The notes under the pieces: model-generated
Told to the model about the DNA's origin: nothing
What the model saw: the letters and a program-made list of their open reading frames with translations, nothing else
Databases searched by the model: none
Part shown: positions 50,601 through 58,251 of the stretch, in pieces
How the letters are laid out: each line of letters opens with the position of its first letter
Numbering within the stretch: position 1 is the stretch's first letter
Made by a program: the position numbers and the translations under genes
Origin: Candidatus Solirubrobacter pratensis
GTDB lineage: Bacteria; Actinomycetota; Thermoleophilia; Solirubrobacterales; Solirubrobacteraceae
Direction: 5' to 3'
DNA: 64,000 bases
Assembly: GCF_000425945.1 (NCBI RefSeq)
Contig: NZ_AUEK01000012.1
Location: forward strand, 124,001-188,000

Positions 50601-50630
50601 GTTCGATCGGCCGGCGCCCGGTGTGGGTAG
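50601..50630 (+). promoter_or_regulatory. Possible SigB-type promoter before the decarboxylase gene
   Basis: GTTCGA (50601-50606) and GGGTAG (50625-50630) are 18 bp apart, a long spacing; the -10 ends 9 nt before the ATG at 50640. Weaker than the site before DUF6328, but the GGGTAG position relative to ATG is the same. Confidence 0.35.
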
Positions 50631-50639
50631 GAGCCCGGT

Positions 50640-52190
50640 ATGGAGCCCACGCCAGTGAAGAAGGCGGTCAACCGCGTCAAGGCATCGATCGAGCAGCGCC
50701 GCGGACCCGTGGAGAAGGACCAGAGAGCGGCGCCGATCGCGGACGCGGTCGGCGCGTACTGGGAGCGCGACACGCTGACGTTCGGCATCCCCGCGCACAA
50801 CGGCGGCCGCGGGCCGCTGCCCGAGGTGGCCAAGTGGGCGGGGCTGGACGCCGTCCGCACCGACGTGTCGATGAGCCATGGCGTGGACACGCGCGACCGC
50901 GCGTGGCAGGTGCAGTCGACGGCGCAGCAGCTGTTCGCGGAGGCCGTGGGAGCCAAGCAGGTGCTGTTCTCGACCAACGGCTCCTCGATGAACGTGCACG
51001 TGGCGGTCATGACGGTCGCCGGACCAGGCGACACGCTCGTGCTCGCCCGCAACGGCCACAAGTCCGCGTTCGCCTCACTCGTCCTCTCCGGCGCGCGGCC
51101 GATCTATGTCGACCCGTACTACGACGAGCAGCTCGAGATCGCGCTCGGGCCGCTGCCCGCCGACTTCGCCGCGATCCTCGACGCGCACCCGGAGGCGCGG
51201 GCCGGGCTCGTGTTCACCCCGAGCTACTACGGCACCAGCGCCGACGTCCGCGCGCTCGCGGACGCCTGCCACGAGCGCGGCATCCCGCTGGTGACCGACG
51301 ACGCGTGGGCGCTCGACTACGCCTTCGCCGACCACCCCGCCCTGCCGGAGGGCGCGCTCGCCCAAGGCTCCGACCTGGCGATCGGCTCGGTCCACAAGAC
51401 GCTCAGCGGCCTGGCGCAGACGTCCGTGCTGTCGATCGGCTCGGATCGCATCGACAGCGAGCGGCTGCAGCTCTGCTTCGAGCTGGAGGAGTCCACCAGC
51501 GCCTCGACGCTGCTGCTGTCGAGCATCGATGGCGCGCGGCGCCAGTTCGTGCGCGAGGGGCGCGAACTGCTCGACCGCGCGGTGAAGGCGGCGCGACTGC
51601 TGCGCGAGCGGCTCGCCGCCGAGGTGCCCGAGCTGCGCGTGATCGGCGTCGACGAGCTCGCCTCGCGGCCCGGGGTGACCGGCGTCGACCCCACGCACGT
51701 CCTGATCGAGACCGCCCCGGTCGGGCTGACCGGCTACCAGGCCGACGACTGGCTGCGCGACGAGCGCCACGTCGACGTCGAGCTCGTCGACCACCGCCGC
51801 ATCATGCCGCTCGTCTCGTTCGCCCACGGCGAGCAGGAGATCGACCGGCTCGTGAGCGCGCTGCGCGACCTCGTCGATGAGCACGGCGAGCCCGGCTCGG
51901 ACACCGACGTCGCGCGGCTGCCCAGCCGGCGCGAGCTGCGAACCGAGCAGGCGATGCTCCCGCGCGACGCGGTCTTCGCCGCCACCGAGGCCGTCAAGCC
52001 GCGCCAGGCGGCGGGGCGGATCAGCGCCGAGCTGATCACGCCGTACCCACCGGGCATCCCGGCGATCGCGCCGGGCGAGCTGATCGACGAGCCGCTGATC
52101 GCCTACCTCGAGGAGATCGTCGCCAACGGCGCCTTCCTCGAGGGCGCGGCCGATGCGAGCCTCGGCAGCTTCCGCGTCGTGACGGAGTAG
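50640..52190 (+). CDS. Orn/Lys/Arg decarboxylase-family PLP enzyme
   Basis: 516 residues of PLP fold type I, the short (about 480-520) decarboxylase type that lacks the wing domain. Core motifs: DTLTFGIPAHNGGRG, VLFSTNGSSMNVHVAVM, GLVFTPSYYGTSADV, VTDDAWALDYAF (PLP Asp) and the Schiff-base Lys in IGSVHKTLSGLAQTSV. C-terminal LITPYPPGIPAIAPGE is the signature of Orn/Lys/Arg decarboxylase C domains. It should make cadaverine, putrescine or agmatine. Start ATG 50640 follows a GGGTAG element. Polyamine genes are not adjacent. Confidence 0.92.
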   Translation: MEPTPVKKAVNRVKASIEQRRGPVEKDQRAAPIADAVGAYWERDTLTFGIPAHNGGRGPLPEVAKWAGLDAVRTDVSMSHGVDTRDRAWQVQSTAQQLFAEAVGAKQVLFSTNGSSMNVHVAVMTVAGPGDTLVLARNGHKSAFASLVLSGARPIYVDPYYDEQLEIALGPLPADFAAILDAHPEARAGLVFTPSYYGTSADVRALADACHERGIPLVTDDAWALDYAFADHPALPEGALAQGSDLAIGSVHKTLSGLAQTSVLSIGSDRIDSERLQLCFELEESTSASTLLLSSIDGARRQFVREGRELLDRAVKAARLLRERLAAEVPELRVIGVDELASRPGVTGVDPTHVLIETAPVGLTGYQADDWLRDERHVDVELVDHRRIMPLVSFAHGEQEIDRLVSALRDLVDEHGEPGSDTDVARLPSRRELRTEQAMLPRDAVFAATEAVKPRQAAGRISAELITPYPPGIPAIAPGELIDEPLIAYLEEIVANGAFLEGAADASLGSFRVVTE

Positions 52191-52210
52191 CGCCTGGCCG
52201 CGTTCGGTCG

Positions 52211-54064
52211 CTAGCCGCGCCTGCCGTCGAGCCAGAGCGACAGCGCCATCAGCCCCCAGAGCTGGCGGGACATGTCCTCCCTCCCGGCGGCGTGGCGCTC
52301 GAGCACCTGGCCGGCGGCCGTGGCGTCGAGAACGCTCTGGGCGCGCAGTCGCGCCGGGGAGAGCACCTCGCGCGCGAACGGCAGCAGCGGGCCGCGCAGC
52401 CAGGCTGCGGCGGGGATCGAGAAGCCGCGCTTGCGGCCGTGGACTACCTGTCGCGGGAGCAGCGGCGCGACGGCGCGGCGCAGCAGACGCTTCTTGGCGA
52501 GGCCGCGGACCTTGTCGCGCGTGCGCAGCGCGAGCGCGAGCTCAGCCACGTGCGCGTCGAGGAACGGAACGCGCGCCTCGAGCGAGTGCGCCATGCTCAT
52601 GCGGTCCGTCTTGAGCAGCAGGTCGTCGACGAGGTAGATCCCGAGGTCGAGGTCCTGCAGCCGCGCGAGCGGCGCTGCCCCCTCGGTCTCGGCCCAGCGC
52701 GCTCGGTGCGCGGCCAAGGGGTCGCCGCCTGCGGCGCCGAGCAGCGCGCGCCGCTGCTCGGCGCCGAAGATCTCCTTGAACCCCTGGTGCGCCTCGAGCG
52801 GCGGAAGGTGGGCGGCGCGCGTGAAGCGCTTGAGCTTGTAGTCGAGTGGCACGCGGCCGTTGCCGGACGGCAGCCGCTCGACGACCGGTGAGAGCGCCCG
52901 GGCGGCGCGGCCGAAGCGCGCCGCGAGCAGCCCGGCGGCGTAGGTCTCGTAGCCGCCGAAGAGCTCGTCGCCCCCCTCCCCTGACAGGACCACCTTGACG
53001 TGGCCGGCGGCCAGCCGGGAGACGAGGTACGTAGGGAGCGCCGACGAGTCGCCGAGCGGCTCGTCACAGGCGGCGGCGATCACGGGCAGCAGCTCGGCGG
53101 CATCCGGCCCGACCACGAGCTCGTGGTGGTCGGTGCCGTAGCTGCGCGCGACCAGGCGCGCACGCTCGAGCTCGTCGAAGGAGCGCTCCCGGAAGCCGAT
53201 CGAGAACGTCTGCACCGGCTGCCCGCTCTCCTGGGCGGCGAGCGCGGTGAGCGCCGAGGAGTCGATCCCGCCCGAGAGCAGGACGCCGACCGGGACGTCG
53301 GCCACCAGGTGCGCCCGAACGCTGTCGCGCAACCGGGCGCGCAGCTCGGCCGCGAGGACGTCGCCCGGCTCGGACCGCACCATGCTCACCGGACGCGGCC
53401 GGCACCAGCGCGCGATCTCGACCCGCCCATCCTCCGCGTCCCACGTCAGCCAGTGGCCGGCCGGCAGCTTGCGCGCCGCCGCGTAGGCGGTCATCGGCGC
53501 GGGAATCGAGTTGAAGGCGAGGTAGGCCTCGAGCGCGACCGGGTCCAGCTCGCGCGGGAAGCCGGGAGCGAGCGCCAGCGCCGAGAGCTCGGACGCGAAC
53601 GCGAGGCCGCCGTCGCGCAGGCGGGCGTGGAACAGCGGCTTGATCCCGAAGCGGTCGCGGGCCAGCACCAGGCGGCGGGCGCGGGCGTCCCACAGCGCGA
53701 TCGCGAACATGCCGCGCAGCTGCTCGAACGCGGCGAGGCCGTCCTGCTCATAGAGGTGGCCGATGACCTCGGTGTCGCAGCGCGTCCGGAAGCGGTGCCC
53801 GCGCGCCTCGAGAACGCGGCGCAGCGCGGCGTGGTTGTAGATCTCGCCGTTCTGCACGACGGTGACGGCGCCGTCTTCTGTGGCGATCGGCTGGTCGCCG
53901 TGCTCGAGGTCGATGATCGCCAGCCGGCGCGCGTCGAGCGCGACCGGCCCGAGGGCCGCCTCGCCGTGCGCATCGGGTCCCCGGTGCGCAAGCGCCGCGC
54001 TCATCGCGCGCAGTGCGCCCGCGTCGACCGCCCCGGTCGCGGCGATGCCGCAGATCCCGCACAT
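52211..54064 (-). CDS. asnB: Asparagine synthase-like amidotransferase (glutamine-hydrolysing)
   Basis: 617 residues. N-terminal class II glutaminase with nucleophile Cys2 in MCGICGIA, the RRLAIIDLEHGDQPI and NGEIYNH motifs; C-terminal synthetase with PP-loop VGVLLSGGIDSSALTALA and KVVLSGEGGDELFGGYETY. It transfers glutamine nitrogen to a carboxyl group. In this setting, directly behind a priming sugar transferase, it resembles the amidotransferases of EPS loci that amidate sugar acids rather than the housekeeping enzyme. Third gene of a minus-strand trio. Confidence 0.93.
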   Translation of the reverse strand: MCGICGIAATGAVDAGALRAMSAALAHRGPDAHGEAALGPVALDARRLAIIDLEHGDQPIATEDGAVTVVQNGEIYNHAALRRVLEARGHRFRTRCDTEVIGHLYEQDGLAAFEQLRGMFAIALWDARARRLVLARDRFGIKPLFHARLRDGGLAFASELSALALAPGFPRELDPVALEAYLAFNSIPAPMTAYAAARKLPAGHWLTWDAEDGRVEIARWCRPRPVSMVRSEPGDVLAAELRARLRDSVRAHLVADVPVGVLLSGGIDSSALTALAAQESGQPVQTFSIGFRERSFDELERARLVARSYGTDHHELVVGPDAAELLPVIAAACDEPLGDSSALPTYLVSRLAAGHVKVVLSGEGGDELFGGYETYAAGLLAARFGRAARALSPVVERLPSGNGRVPLDYKLKRFTRAAHLPPLEAHQGFKEIFGAEQRRALLGAAGGDPLAAHRARWAETEGAAPLARLQDLDLGIYLVDDLLLKTDRMSMAHSLEARVPFLDAHVAELALALRTRDKVRGLAKKRLLRRAVAPLLPRQVVHGRKRGFSIPAAAWLRGPLLPFAREVLSPARLRAQSVLDATAAGQVLERHAAGREDMSRQLWGLMALSLWLDGRRG

Positions 54065-54068
54065 CGCG

Positions 54069-54779
54069 CTAGACGTACGGGCGGGGACGGGCCAGCCGGC
54101 CGAGTACGAGCCCGAGCGTCTGCGCGAGGATCGTCAGGTACAGCCGGACGGAGCGGTCGGCGATGAACTCGAGGTCGTGCACCAGCTTCTCGGCCCATGT
54201 CATCTCGCGCGAGAGGCGCAGCTGCGCGAGGCCGGTGATCCCCGGCCGCACCACCAGCCGCTGCCAGTAGGCCGGGATGCCGTAGCAGAGGTCCAGGAAG
54301 AACGCCGGCCGAATCGGACGCGGACCGACGAGGCTCATGTCGCCGCGCAGCACGTTGTAGAGCTGCGGCAGCTCGTCGAGCTTGGCCGCCCGCAGGCGTC
54401 GCCCGACGCGCGTCATCTCGCTCGCGGTCAGCTGGTCGAGCTCCCCGCCGAGGCGGCGACCGAGGCGCTGCTCAGCTCCAGGGCGCAGCGTGCGGAACTT
54501 GTACATCATGAAGATCCGCCCGGCGCGGCCCACCCGCTCGCCGCGGTAGAGCACCGGGCGGCCCGAGGCGCGCACCGCCAGCGCGCAGAGCGCCAGCAGC
54601 GGCGCCGCCACGGCCAGGGCGACCGCCGAGATGACGAGATCGAGGGCGCGCAGCGCGCGATCGACCGGGCGCTTCTCGAACTCGTGCGCCATCCGCGCAT
54701 ACCGGCTGACGATCGAGTCCTCGGCCGCCAGCCGGCGATCGGCCGCCTCCGTGGCGGGATCGGCGCCGATCAGGTTCAT
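54069..54779 (-). CDS. Polyprenyl-phosphate sugar-phosphate transferase (priming enzyme)
   Basis: 236 residues of the PglC/WcaJ C-terminal type. Membrane hairpin ALDLVISAVALAVAAPLLALCALAV, then RVGRAGRIFMMYKFRTL, the core TRVGRRLRAAKLDELPQLYNVLRGDMSLVGPRPIRP and RPGITGLAQ, including the DE catalytic pair. It moves sugar-1-phosphate from a nucleotide sugar to undecaprenyl phosphate to begin repeat-unit assembly. The ATG overlaps the DUF354 stop by 4 bp. It is the likely first enzyme for the 18.5-36 kb glycan locus. Confidence 0.93.
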   Translation of the reverse strand: MNLIGADPATEAADRRLAAEDSIVSRYARMAHEFEKRPVDRALRALDLVISAVALAVAAPLLALCALAVRASGRPVLYRGERVGRAGRIFMMYKFRTLRPGAEQRLGRRLGGELDQLTASEMTRVGRRLRAAKLDELPQLYNVLRGDMSLVGPRPIRPAFFLDLCYGIPAYWQRLVVRPGITGLAQLRLSREMTWAEKLVHDLEFIADRSVRLYLTILAQTLGLVLGRLARPRPYV

Positions 54780-55786
54780 GCGGCCGCCCCGAGGATGAGA
54801 TCGGCGAGCACGCCCGGATCGCGCCGATGCAGCTGCGGAGCCCCGGGCGGCCGCTTGACGAGCTCCAGCGCGCGCGGATCGCTCAGCGGCCGCAGCCGCC
54901 CCTGCCTGACCAGCGCCTCGTCGACGCCGCCGAGCCGGCCGCCGTACGTCGTGTAGACGGGCGTGCCGAGCGCGACCGCCTCGCGGTTCATCGTGCCGCC
55001 CGCCGACACCACGAGATCGGCGAACGCGATCAGGCTCTGCGCGTCGACCGCGCCGTCTGGGACCACGAGCGACGGCAGGCGCAGCGCCCGCACCGTCAGC
55101 CGCTGCAGCTCCGTGCGCGGGATGACGACCGCCTGCACGTCCTCACGCCGGCCGAGCGACTCCAGCAACGCCGGAAACAGCTTGTTGGACCGCCGGTGAT
55201 ACAGCGACACATCCGGCGGCGGGCGCAGCACCACAAGAACCCGCTCGCGCTCGACGCCCAGCTGGTCGAGCACACCGACATCGGGCTCGAAGTCGGCGAG
55301 GTAGTACTCCTCCTTGAGACCCGGATACTGGCGCAACTTCGCCGGCTCCACGCCGTAGCGCCGCAGCCGGGCCGCAGGGATCATGTCGGGCGTCAGCACT
55401 CGCCGCGCGAGCCGGCAGCCGATCTGGTGCTGGGTCGTCGCCCACTCGTAGTCGAACGCGTTGACCTCCGGCACGCGCAGCGCCTTCGCCGCCAGCGCGA
55501 GATCGTTGGAGCCGTGCGCCACCGCGAGATCGAACCGGCCCCGCCGCCCATACGCGATCATCGCGCTCGTCCGGCTCGCGAGCGCACCGAGCTTGCGCAC
55601 ACGCGAGGCGCCGCCGTGTTGCCCGATCGCCGTGTGGGCGATGCCGAACCGCTCCAGCAGCGGCAACGTCTGCGCGTAGTCGCGTGCAGTCACTCGCACC
55701 TCGTGTCCTGCGCGCCGCATCTGCGCGATCACCGGCCGGAACACGACCGGATGCGCCGGCGCGGTCATGTCGAACCACACCCTCAT
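54776..55786 (-). CDS. DUF354-family (GT-B-like) protein
   Basis: 336 residues. MRVWFDMTAPAHPVVFRPVIAQMRRAGHEVRVTARDYAQTL is the DUF354 signature, then VAHGSNDLALAAKALRVPEVNAFDYEWATTQH, LRQYPGLKEEYYLADFEPD, VVLRPPPDVSLYHRRSN and VVSAGGTMNREAVALGTPVYTTYGG. The fold is GT-B-like and resembles UDP-GlcNAc 2-epimerase/MurG. In EPS loci these are probably glycosyltransferases or epimerase relatives. It opens the minus-strand trio and is coupled to the sugar transferase. Confidence 0.87.
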   Translation of the reverse strand: MRVWFDMTAPAHPVVFRPVIAQMRRAGHEVRVTARDYAQTLPLLERFGIAHTAIGQHGGASRVRKLGALASRTSAMIAYGRRGRFDLAVAHGSNDLALAAKALRVPEVNAFDYEWATTQHQIGCRLARRVLTPDMIPAARLRRYGVEPAKLRQYPGLKEEYYLADFEPDVGVLDQLGVERERVLVVLRPPPDVSLYHRRSNKLFPALLESLGRREDVQAVVIPRTELQRLTVRALRLPSLVVPDGAVDAQSLIAFADLVVSAGGTMNREAVALGTPVYTTYGGRLGGVDEALVRQGRLRPLSDPRALELVKRPPGAPQLHRRDPGVLADLILGAAA

Positions 55787-55990
55787 CCGTGCGCCCTACC
55801 CTCCGGAGGGGCCGCGCCAAGCGTCCTGCGACCACGGTGCACCCGCACACCGCCGCAGCTGCTGCGCGCCCGATGGCGCCGCGGCGTTTCCGCGCGGTGG
55901 ACGGCCGCAACGACACGCGCTTAGAGTCGATCGCCAGCTGAGGATGTTCCCTCGGGCGCGCGTAGCCCGCAAGGGCGAGGGAGGGACACG

Positions 55991-57871
55991 ATGAGTGACC
56001 ATGGCCGGCGCAGCGACGAGGAGCGCGCCGCGAGGCGGGAGCTCGACCGCCGGGAGTTTCTGAAGTCCATCGGGATCGCAGCCGCCGGCGGCGTGATCGC
56101 CGATCTACGCATCTTCGACAGCATGGGCGCGGCGAGCATGGCCGGGGCCCGAGCGGGCCGGACGAGGCCGAACATCCTCGTGGTGCTCGTCGACGAGATG
56201 CGCTTCCCCACCGTCTTCCCGCAAGGCATCACCACACCGGCGGCATTCCTGCGCAAGTTCATGCCGAACGTGTACGAGCTCTGGCGCCACGGCGTGAAGT
56301 TCACGAACCACCACACGGCCGGCAACGCCTGCAGCCCGGCTCGGGCGGCGATCGCGACCGGCCTGTACCCGCATCAGGAATGGCTGCTGGCGACGCGCAC
56401 CGCGGCCGGTCCTTCGCTGCAGACCGCCTTCCCGACGTACGGCAAGCTGCTGCGCCGCCTCGGCTATCGGACGCCGTACGTCGGCAAGTGGCACCTGTCG
56501 AACGCGCCGAGCGACGGGAGCACGGCGGGCTATCTGGAGGATTACGGCTTCGACGGGATGACCAACCCCGATCCGCTCGGACAGAACGGCGAAGGACAGG
56601 CGAAGGACGCCGGCATCGCCGGGCAGGCGGCGGCGTGGCTGCAGAACCAGAGTCCGGCCCGGCAGCCGTACTGCCTCACCGTCAGCTTCGTCAATCCGCA
56701 TGACCGGCAGTTCTTCTGGGCCGGTACCGAGGGCACCGGCTACGAGCGCCTGTTCGCCGGGCAGGCGCTCAAGCCGTACATCACCAGCTTCTCGTCCGTC
56801 CCGGGCCAGGACGCTCCGCCGGCGCTCGGATACCCCGACGTGCCGCCCAACTGGGAGTCGGCCGCGACGCTTGAGGCGAACAAGCCGCCGAGCCAGATGC
56901 TCTTCCGCGCGTTCCAGCAACTCGTGTGGGGAGCGGCCAGCGATGACAGAGCGGCGAACGGCTTCGCCCTCGCTCCGTCCTCGAACCAGCCGATGCGCCT
57001 CGGCGTCGGCGTCGCACCCTTCAGCTATTGGAGCCGCGGACTCGACGAGTACACCTACGTGCTGACGATGGTCGACGAGCAGGTCGGTCGAGTGATCGCG
57101 AGCGTGCCGAAGCAGCAACTGCGCAACACGGTGATCGTGTTCGCGTCCGATCACGGGGAGTACGACGGAGCTCATGGCTTCCTCGCCGGCAAGCTCGGCA
57201 CCGCGTACGACGAGGCCTGGCACATCCCGATGATCGTGGCCGATCCGAGCGGCCGGGTCACGGAGGCGATCGACAGGCCGCGAACGCAGCTGACGTCGAG
57301 CGTCGACTTCATGCCGATGCTCGTGACCCTGGGCAACGGCGGCAGCCGCTCGTGGATGAAGGGAAGCCTCCGTCAGATCTACTCCGAACGCCTCAACCTC
57401 GTGCGATTGCTGCGCGACCCGCGCGCCGCGGGGCGCGATCACGTGCTGTTCGCCACCGACGAGATCGTCCCGGTCGCGCTGAACGACATGCGTGCCCCCC
57501 TGCACCTCCTCGGGGTGCGGACTCGTGAGGCCAAGTTGTCCACGTACAGCCACTGGCACCGCGGCACGGCGGTTCCGGCTGCCGACGGCATGGCGCTCGA
57601 GTACTACGACTACAGCACCGAGGCGGGACGGGCGGAGATGCGCAGCACGCCGGAGGACCCGCAGGCCAAAGCGCTCGCAAGGAAGCTGTTCGACGAGTTC
57701 GTGCCGCGCGCAATGCAGGCACCGCTTCCCACAAGCTCGCTGCGTCAAGCGTCGCGACGGGGCCGCGAGAGCTATCTCGCCTTCGGCGCCCTGGCGAACG
57801 CCTACAGCGTCAAGCAGCTCATCGACGGCGAGAAGCTCAAGACGGTCCTGGGCTATGGCCTGCACATGTGA
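55991..57871 (+). CDS. Tat-exported sulfatase
   Basis: 626 residues. N-terminal twin-arginine signal (LDRREFLKSIGIAAAGGVIA). Alkaline-phosphatase-fold metal motifs: NILVVLVDEMRFP; the sulfatase signature NACSPARAAIATGLYPHQ, with CSPAR holding the Cys destined to be formylglycine (near residue 115); VGKWHLSN; VIVFASDHGEYDGAHGFLAGK. A cysteine-type sulfatase needs a maturase, none of which is seen here. Cleaves sulfate esters outside the membrane. GGGAGGG precedes the ATG. It is an isolated gene, divergent from DUF354. Confidence 0.93.
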   Translation: MSDHGRRSDEERAARRELDRREFLKSIGIAAAGGVIADLRIFDSMGAASMAGARAGRTRPNILVVLVDEMRFPTVFPQGITTPAAFLRKFMPNVYELWRHGVKFTNHHTAGNACSPARAAIATGLYPHQEWLLATRTAAGPSLQTAFPTYGKLLRRLGYRTPYVGKWHLSNAPSDGSTAGYLEDYGFDGMTNPDPLGQNGEGQAKDAGIAGQAAAWLQNQSPARQPYCLTVSFVNPHDRQFFWAGTEGTGYERLFAGQALKPYITSFSSVPGQDAPPALGYPDVPPNWESAATLEANKPPSQMLFRAFQQLVWGAASDDRAANGFALAPSSNQPMRLGVGVAPFSYWSRGLDEYTYVLTMVDEQVGRVIASVPKQQLRNTVIVFASDHGEYDGAHGFLAGKLGTAYDEAWHIPMIVADPSGRVTEAIDRPRTQLTSSVDFMPMLVTLGNGGSRSWMKGSLRQIYSERLNLVRLLRDPRAAGRDHVLFATDEIVPVALNDMRAPLHLLGVRTREAKLSTYSHWHRGTAVPAADGMALEYYDYSTEAGRAEMRSTPEDPQAKALARKLFDEFVPRAMQAPLPTSSLRQASRRGRESYLAFGALANAYSVKQLIDGEKLKTVLGYGLHM

Positions 57872-58251
57872 TGCAGCGAGCGGGACGGGACGCTGTCAAG
57901 CTCGATGGTGAACGTCATCACGATCATCGCCCCGTCGCTCCGGTGCGACGATCTGAACACCGAAGACGTCCCGCTGGGCCTGATCGAGACCAGGACGTTC
58001 GGCTCGCGCGTGATCTACGAGCGCTACGGACGCGCCCGCGACGAGTCGGACCGACACCGCCGGCCTCCGTCCTTGCACACCTGCGGCGGGCTGTGCAGTT
58101 TGCCCGCCGGAACCGGCGTCTGGTCACCGTGTCGGCGCCCAGAGTTGCCGATACCGTGCCGCGCTGGGACGATTCGGCGAGGTGTGCGACCGTGCCGGCA
58201 CGGCGGCGATCCATGACTTGGAAGGCGGCTCTCTGACCTGTCGCGATTCTG
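57872..58251. other. Intergenic region with a doubtful short ORF
   Basis: 380 bp between the sulfatase and the GAF kinase. A plus-strand frame from ATG 57905 reads NVITIIAPSLRCDDLNTEDVPLGLIETRTFGSRVIYERYG before becoming Arg/His/Pro-rich. The first 40 residues look protein-like, the rest do not, so it may be a degenerate gene end. No promoter or terminator is clear. Confidence 0.35.

Noticed and set aside
57905-58216. Short ORF after the sulfatase
   Set aside because: Only the first 40 residues look like protein; no family, no ribosome binding site and the end is shadow-like. Kept only as a note on the intergenic region.
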